Positions 62,971 to 64,000 of a stretch of DNA of 64,000 nucleotides are shown one piece after another. The notes below the pieces were generated by a model, which did no database searches, was not told the origin of the DNA, and saw only the letters and a program-made list of their open reading frames with translations. The stretch spans positions 434,001 through 498,000 of the forward strand of contig OZ246008.1 of NCBI GenBank assembly GCA_965230525.1, in the 5' to 3' direction. The position numbers and the translations under genes are program-made. Each line of letters starts with the position of its first letter. Positions within the stretch are counted from its first letter, which is position 1. The DNA comes from GCA-002733465 sp965230525 (GTDB lineage: Bacteria; Pseudomonadota; Gammaproteobacteria; Enterobacterales; Kangiellaceae).

Positions 62971-64000
62971 TTTGACTCCATTAATGCGAAATATTGTTTA
63001 GAAAGTATGGGAGCTTGATTTTCCACAAGCTGTTCGGATATGTTTTCAATTTCGTTGTCTGTAATGAAATTAAGCAAACAACTACTGTAGTTGGTTTGAA
63101 CCTTAGCGAGTTTTCGACCATTTCTCTTTCTCAAGAGCACCACATCGCCCGATGAAAAATCACCCTTAACACTGATCAACTCATCTGGCTCCAACAGCTC
63201 GTTATTTTCTTTTGGGTCAATTTCAAACTTGTTGGAAACAATTAACTCGCCTTGAGCACGCGTGGTATAGCGCATCCAGTGAACGCCATCTAACATCGGT
63301 TTTTTGTGAGGACTGAAGTAGGTGCCAGGATTTTTACCTTTTAACAAGGTGTCGAAGCTTTGCTGTTTAAATCCATTAATAATGTAAGTTTCAACGCCAT
63401 GAGAAACGGCTTTTTCTGCGGCTTGAATTTTGGTTTTCATGCCACCGGTTCCAACCTCGCTGGTTGCACCGCCGGCCATTGCATAAATTTCTTGATCGAT
63501 CTGATAGACATCTGAAATGAGCGTGGCATTTTGATTGATATGCGGATTAGAATCATACAAACCATCAATATCTGAGCAAATGATCAGCGCATCAGCATTG
63601 GCTGCTGTCGCCACCATAGCCGACAAATTGTCATTATCACCGACCTTAAATTTATCGGTAGTGATGGTGTCGTTTTCATTAACAATGGGCAAAATCTCGT
63701 TATTAAGTAACGCATCAATCGTATCTCTAATGCTTTCGTATCGTTCACGATCTCTTAAGTCAGCATGGGTAAGCAAAACTTGAGCCGAATGAAAATCGAA
63801 CAAGCTATCCCAAGTGGACATCATTTCTGATTGCCCCGTTGCGGCCATTGCTTTTTTGGCGACAATATTATCCAGCTCACAGCCTTCAAATAAATAGGCC
63901 CCAGCCGCCACCGATCCGGACGAAACGAGTACCACTTGAATGCCCTTAGCGCGACATTGACGAATAAACTTGGCAATCCCCGTCAAATGACGTCGACTAC
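62967..64000 (-). CDS. proB: Glutamate 5-kinase (cut by right edge)
   Basis: The C-terminal 343 or so residues of ProB. Amino-acid kinase domain with VLVSSGSVAAGAYL, VGDNDNLSAMVAT and GTGGMKTKIQAA, followed by a PUA domain (about the last 80 residues). The frame remains open to the window end; the apparent start near 63986 is internal. First enzyme of proline synthesis, usually inhibited by proline. proB-proA-proC form one operon here. Confidence 0.95.
   Translation of the reverse strand, partial: SRRHLTGIAKFIRQCRAKGIQVVLVSSGSVAAGAYLFEGCELDNIVAKKAMAATGQSEMMSTWDSLFDFHSAQVLLTHADLRDRERYESIRDTIDALLNNEILPIVNENDTITTDKFKVGDNDNLSAMVATAANADALIICSDIDGLYDSNPHINQNATLISDVYQIDQEIYAMAGGATSEVGTGGMKTKIQAAEKAVSHGVETYIINGFKQQSFDTLLKGKNPGTYFSPHKKPMLDGVHWMRYTTRAQGELIVSNKFEIDPKENNELLEPDELISVKGDFSSGDVVLLRKRNGRKLAKVQTNYSSCLLNFITDNEIENISEQLVENQAPILSKQYFALMESK

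Noticed and set aside
1..64000. CRISPR array, prophage, toxin-antitoxin pair or defence island
   Set aside because: No spaced direct repeats, phage structural genes or recognisable small toxin pairs were seen anywhere in the window.

Overview
The window looks like chromosomal DNA of a gamma-proteobacterium with moderate to low GC. The evidence is the conserved gene pairs (yibN-like/secB/gpsA; gpmI/envC; yheS/yheV; mutH//rppH-ptsP-lgt-thyA), UbiK, PpnN, DbpA and MutH. The absence of grxC between yibN and secB, the many TTG starts and the DUF6122 and DUF3192 genes would fit a marine Oceanospirillales-type genome, perhaps Kangiellaceae, but that placement is inference. I see no prophage, insertion sequence, CRISPR array, tRNA or rRNA. 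Both edges cut genes: an aldehyde dehydrogenase on the left and proB on the right.

Layout. 1-11.4 kb: end of an aldehyde dehydrogenase, a c-di-GMP GGDEF-EAL protein with a decayed receiver domain, ubiK, a 478-bp unexplained intergenic stretch, then housekeeping genes (yibN-like, secB, gpsA, marR-type regulator, prmA, a long acidic DUF3426 protein, gpmI, envC). 11.5-17.6 kb: a visibly more A+T-rich accessory block with a secreted S9 peptidase fused to Sel1 repeats, its overlapping lipoprotein, a HAD phosphatase and a membrane-anchored serine hydrolase. 17.8-26.2 kb: dbpA, sseA, an AlkC-type DNA glycosylase, a VOC protein, ppnN, small envelope proteins and a YcaQ-type DNA glycosylase. 26.2-34 kb: a 7TM sensor kinase that seems to start at ATT, a DUF819 transporter, an oxidoreductase/LysR pair, and an ECF sigma/anti-sigma pair whose anti-sigma carries a LolA/RseB-like periplasmic domain. 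33.7-37.2 kb: the purine salvage operon yheS-yheV-hpt-nucleosidase. 37.4-41 kb: a PAS-PAS-GAF-GGDEF-EAL protein and two small membrane or lipoprotein genes. 41-47.8 kb: a lipid catabolism locus (SDR, APH-type kinase, TetR, ACAD10/11-type acyl-CoA dehydrogenase, histidine phosphatase, divergent SDR and enoyl-reductase-like gene) around a likely TetR operator. 47.8-54.5 kb: a giant propeller/histidine kinase/receiver/nucleotide cyclase protein, a ThrE-type exporter and a class II amidotransferase. 54.5-64 kb: mutH, rppH, ptsP, a TauE-type exporter, lgt and thyA, then convergent proB-proA-proC.

How the genes work together. Signalling is prominent: two dual c-di-GMP proteins, one cyclase-bearing hybrid kinase, one 7TM kinase, an ECF sigma system and MarR, LysR and TetR regulators. 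The locus most worth testing is the ACAD10/11-like cluster, which may convert 4-hydroxyacyl-CoA by phosphorylation and dehydrogenation. Two others stand out. The first is the nucleosidase overlapping hpt, in which the purine-contacting Asp is replaced by Asn. The second is the cyclase domain, with metal and transition-state residues intact but a non-canonical base-recognition pair. No wholly new system is provable from sequence alone; these are the best candidates.
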